From: Cladorhizidae sp. MBARI D1340-BT2
Taxonomy: Eukaryota; Porifera; Demospongiae; Poecilosclerida; Cladorhizidae
Assembly: GCA_028752905.1 (NCBI GenBank)
Contig: JAQNBH010000015.1
Location: 13,778,036-13,842,035 of the forward strand
Length of the DNA stretch: 64,000 nucleotides
Direction: 5' to 3'
Numbering within the stretch: the stretch's first letter is position 1; the number at the start of each line of letters is the position of its first letter. Position numbers and translations under genes: made by a program. The notes under the pieces were generated by a model that was given only the letters and a program-made list of their open reading frames with translations, had not been told where the DNA came from and did not search any database. Shown here piece by piece: positions 61,570 to 64,000 of this stretch.

Positions 61570-62511
61570 GTATTTTTCGCAGTCACTAAGTGACTCGTCA
61601 GTTGGTTTCCCAGGAAGCTTACTCAAGGACAAGTTCAGAACACAAAAAACATATAAGCTTTCTGGTTTGTGTACGTCATGCTACAACAATCAGTGAGGGT
61701 CTTCACATGGGCAGTGATGAGGAGCTTACAGTGATGGTAGTTTGTAGTTAACAGGAGCGCTCCGGAGCTGCACCACCAGGGAAGTTGCTTAGGGGGCCAT
61801 GCAGGAAATCTTGGCTGCAAGGATGAAGATGATATGAGTATAAACAAATTAGGAGAGGGGGGGGAAGTGTTTTTGAAAAGTACAAATATCATATTGTGTT
61901 TACTAGTAGTAACCTTAGAACAGGTATATATATATTTGTATATGCTATGGGTTTCAAAAGCACTATAATAGGCCCTTATAATACATGTTAGGGTTAAAAT
62001 CCCCGTATAAGTGAGTAATTTCTTAGAGCTAGCTAATGAAACTAGAGGGAATTTTTATTGCATAGTAAATTGATGGCTCGGAATCGTATTAGGCTTTTAG
62101 AGTTATCATTGCAAATATGTACATATAGATTATGCTTGTTCTGATGGTAAAGGGTCATTGAGTGGATGTGGTATAAAGCATGTGGTCAGCCGTTGTTGTG
62201 GTGATCTTGAGCTGATGTAAAAAGTAATTTCGATGTTTTTTTGTGTGTGTTATTGTTAACTTCATTTGGTTGAAAAGTTGGCAAAGAAATAAAATATAAA
62301 TCTCTGCTAGGCATCCTCATTGCTTTCCTGTATTTCTACTCGCATTGTAAAAGCATCAGTTTTAAAATTTGAAGTTATAGTTGTTGCAAGACAGCTACAC
62401 TTGACTTGTTGTGCATCTCTGCACTCTACTTGATCACTATACCTACATCACCTATAATTACATTACCTATAATTACATCACCTCTATTACATGTGACACT
62501 AGAAAGGTGGT

Positions 62512-63219
62512 TTAAGGGGGGGGGTGGACAGCACCATAAAAAAAACACGTGTGGTTACCACTTTATAGCTCCATAGATTCTGTAAACTTCATGGTATGGA
62601 CTTGATATATAGCTCAAAAGATAGGTCTCTGTGTGTGCTCTCTTTTAATATTTTTCATAGGTATAACTATAGCCAAGTTACTGGACCTAAAGTGGAGGGA
62701 ACTTCAAAACCTGAATGTCTGATTTTGCCGCATAAATATCTCCAGATTGCAAAGTGCTAAAGAGTTGAAATTAGTACCAGTGGCTAGAGGAAGCCCTACT
62801 CTATTCAAAATGAGTGTTTTCATTAGGCGCTAAAATGTAAGTACATGGTCAAGCGCCAGGGTGGAAAATGAGTATTAATGAAATTCATTTTCCACCCGCC
62901 ACGCTTGACCACATACTTACATTTTAACGCCTAATGAAAACACTCATTGCATAGAGTAGGGCTTCCTCTAGCCACTGGTGCTAATTTCAACTCTCTAGTA
63001 CTTGGTAATCTAGAGATATTTATGCGGCAAAATCAGGCATTCAGGTTTTTGAGGTTCCCTCCACTTGTAGCTCCCATAACTTGGCTATGAGCTATATATC
63101 AAGTCCATACCATGAAGTTTACGGAATCTATGGAGTTATAAAGTGGTAACCACAAGGGGGGAAAGAGAAAAAATACATGTACAGTAGTCCCCCCCCCAAA
63201 TGTAACTGTCACCCCTTAA
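62512..63219. mobile_element. TTAA-flanked foldback element, copy B
   Basis: This is the counterpart of 29256-29962, with a G-run one base longer and six substitutions in 62999-63085 of the right arm. Confidence 0.65.
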
Positions 63220-64000
63220 ATTTTCGCTAATTTTTTTTTAACACCCAATTAATAATAATAATTGTACACCTTTTCTCCAGGCTTGCGTACTCTTCATCAA
63301 GTTCCCACTAATTATAATAATTTATAACAAATGCTTCATCAAGGTTGGCAGAGATCTAACGATGCAGAGCTGAGTTGCCTCCTCTTGCACTGTCGCTGAT
63401 TCCATTTGGAGAGTATTGGCGTGACTTGCACTTCTGTTTGACTGTGTTTGTGAGAATATCTAGTACAGTTGTTTTTATGTGTTTCCTAAAATAGATGCAT
63501 CTGGTACCCACCAAATTCCAAGTAATAAATAGCAGAAATTAGGATCCGCCAACAATGCCTAGATCTAGGTCCTAGATCTCGCGATGCTGTGTGCACTTTT
63601 AAATTAGTTTGGGAAGGGGGGGAGAGGAAGATTTCTATTTACTAATGTACTCTCAGTTGTTTTTCATGTGAGCCTGTTTCTTATCCTTCATTGCAAAATC
63701 TGTCTTCCACTAGGTTCTTGTCCCTCTGTGTCCTTCGAACCTAACACTCGGCACTGTTTTGCTTCATTTCGACCAACCAGAAGATCTCCTGAAGGGAAAC
63801 ACATTGTGAGAAGAAGGAGAAAAATGAGAGGGTGGGGGCAGGGGGAGAGAGGGGGTCAATGTGTGGCAGAAGGCGAGGTTCAAGGATACATACAGATTCT
63901 TGGGATAAATGTGCATTTCCCCCCCCCCCCCCCCCCCCAAATCAACTAAATATTTACATATTAAAATTTAACAGACAAATGTGACAAAAGTTAACCAACC

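Overview
This window is eukaryotic nuclear DNA, almost certainly metazoan. It has split genes with GT-AG exon boundaries and short coding exons in large introns. It also carries hAT, non-LTR and Ty3/gypsy transposon remains, plus very abundant minisatellites and microsatellites. A marine invertebrate such as a sponge would fit the mix of elements, but nothing here proves the phylum. There are no bacterial or phage operons.

The dominant feature is a direct tandem duplication with a period of 33,248 bp. Copy A is bases 1-33248. Copy B starts at 33249 and runs to the end of the window, where base 64000 corresponds to about 30743 of copy A. No single-copy sequence is visible. By eye the first ~17 kb of the two copies show no difference. 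Beyond that, differences are few and sit mostly in tandem arrays, homopolymers, one 9-bp indel and one cluster of substitutions. Either this is a very recent tandem duplication, or two alleles were placed head to tail by the assembler. To convert copy A to copy B coordinates add 33248 (up to about 24.9 kb), 33245 (25.0-27.9 kb), then 33254-33257.

Layout of one unit (copy A numbering): 490-651, last exon of a plus-strand WD40-like gene. 1158-2960, decayed hAT transposase (+). 3590-4658, decayed Ty3/gypsy pol remnant (-). 4800-4901, second hAT fragment (-). 5230-5770, non-LTR reverse transcriptase remnant (-). 7174-7356, terminal exon of a minus-strand gene whose preceding exons lie at 21678-21872, 27024-27069 and 27179-27252. 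These four exons join in one reading frame and give a C-terminus resembling ZFYVE26/spastizin. The 14.3-kb intron between its last two exons holds a 50-bp minisatellite, a plus-strand non-LTR RT pseudogene, a complete LTR retrotransposon (10326-16320), a 65-bp array, large trinucleotide tracts and a ~41-bp array. The next intron holds a 47-bp array (~37 units) and a 30-bp array (~55 units). 29256-29962 is a TTAA-flanked foldback element, and 31570-32697 is a 64-bp array. Several other short stretches look like plus-strand exons.

The LTR element is the most informative mobile element. It has 346-bp LTRs, a 5-bp target duplication, a tRNA-Leu primer site and a polypurine tract. Its integrase lies upstream of reverse transcriptase, the Ty1/copia-like order described for the Gmr1 group of Ty3/gypsy elements. 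Its integrase core is broken by a 526-bp inverted copy of its own 5' end (host flank + LTR + primer site), bracketed by 9-bp and 7-bp microhomologies. That pattern is typical of a templated repair insertion.
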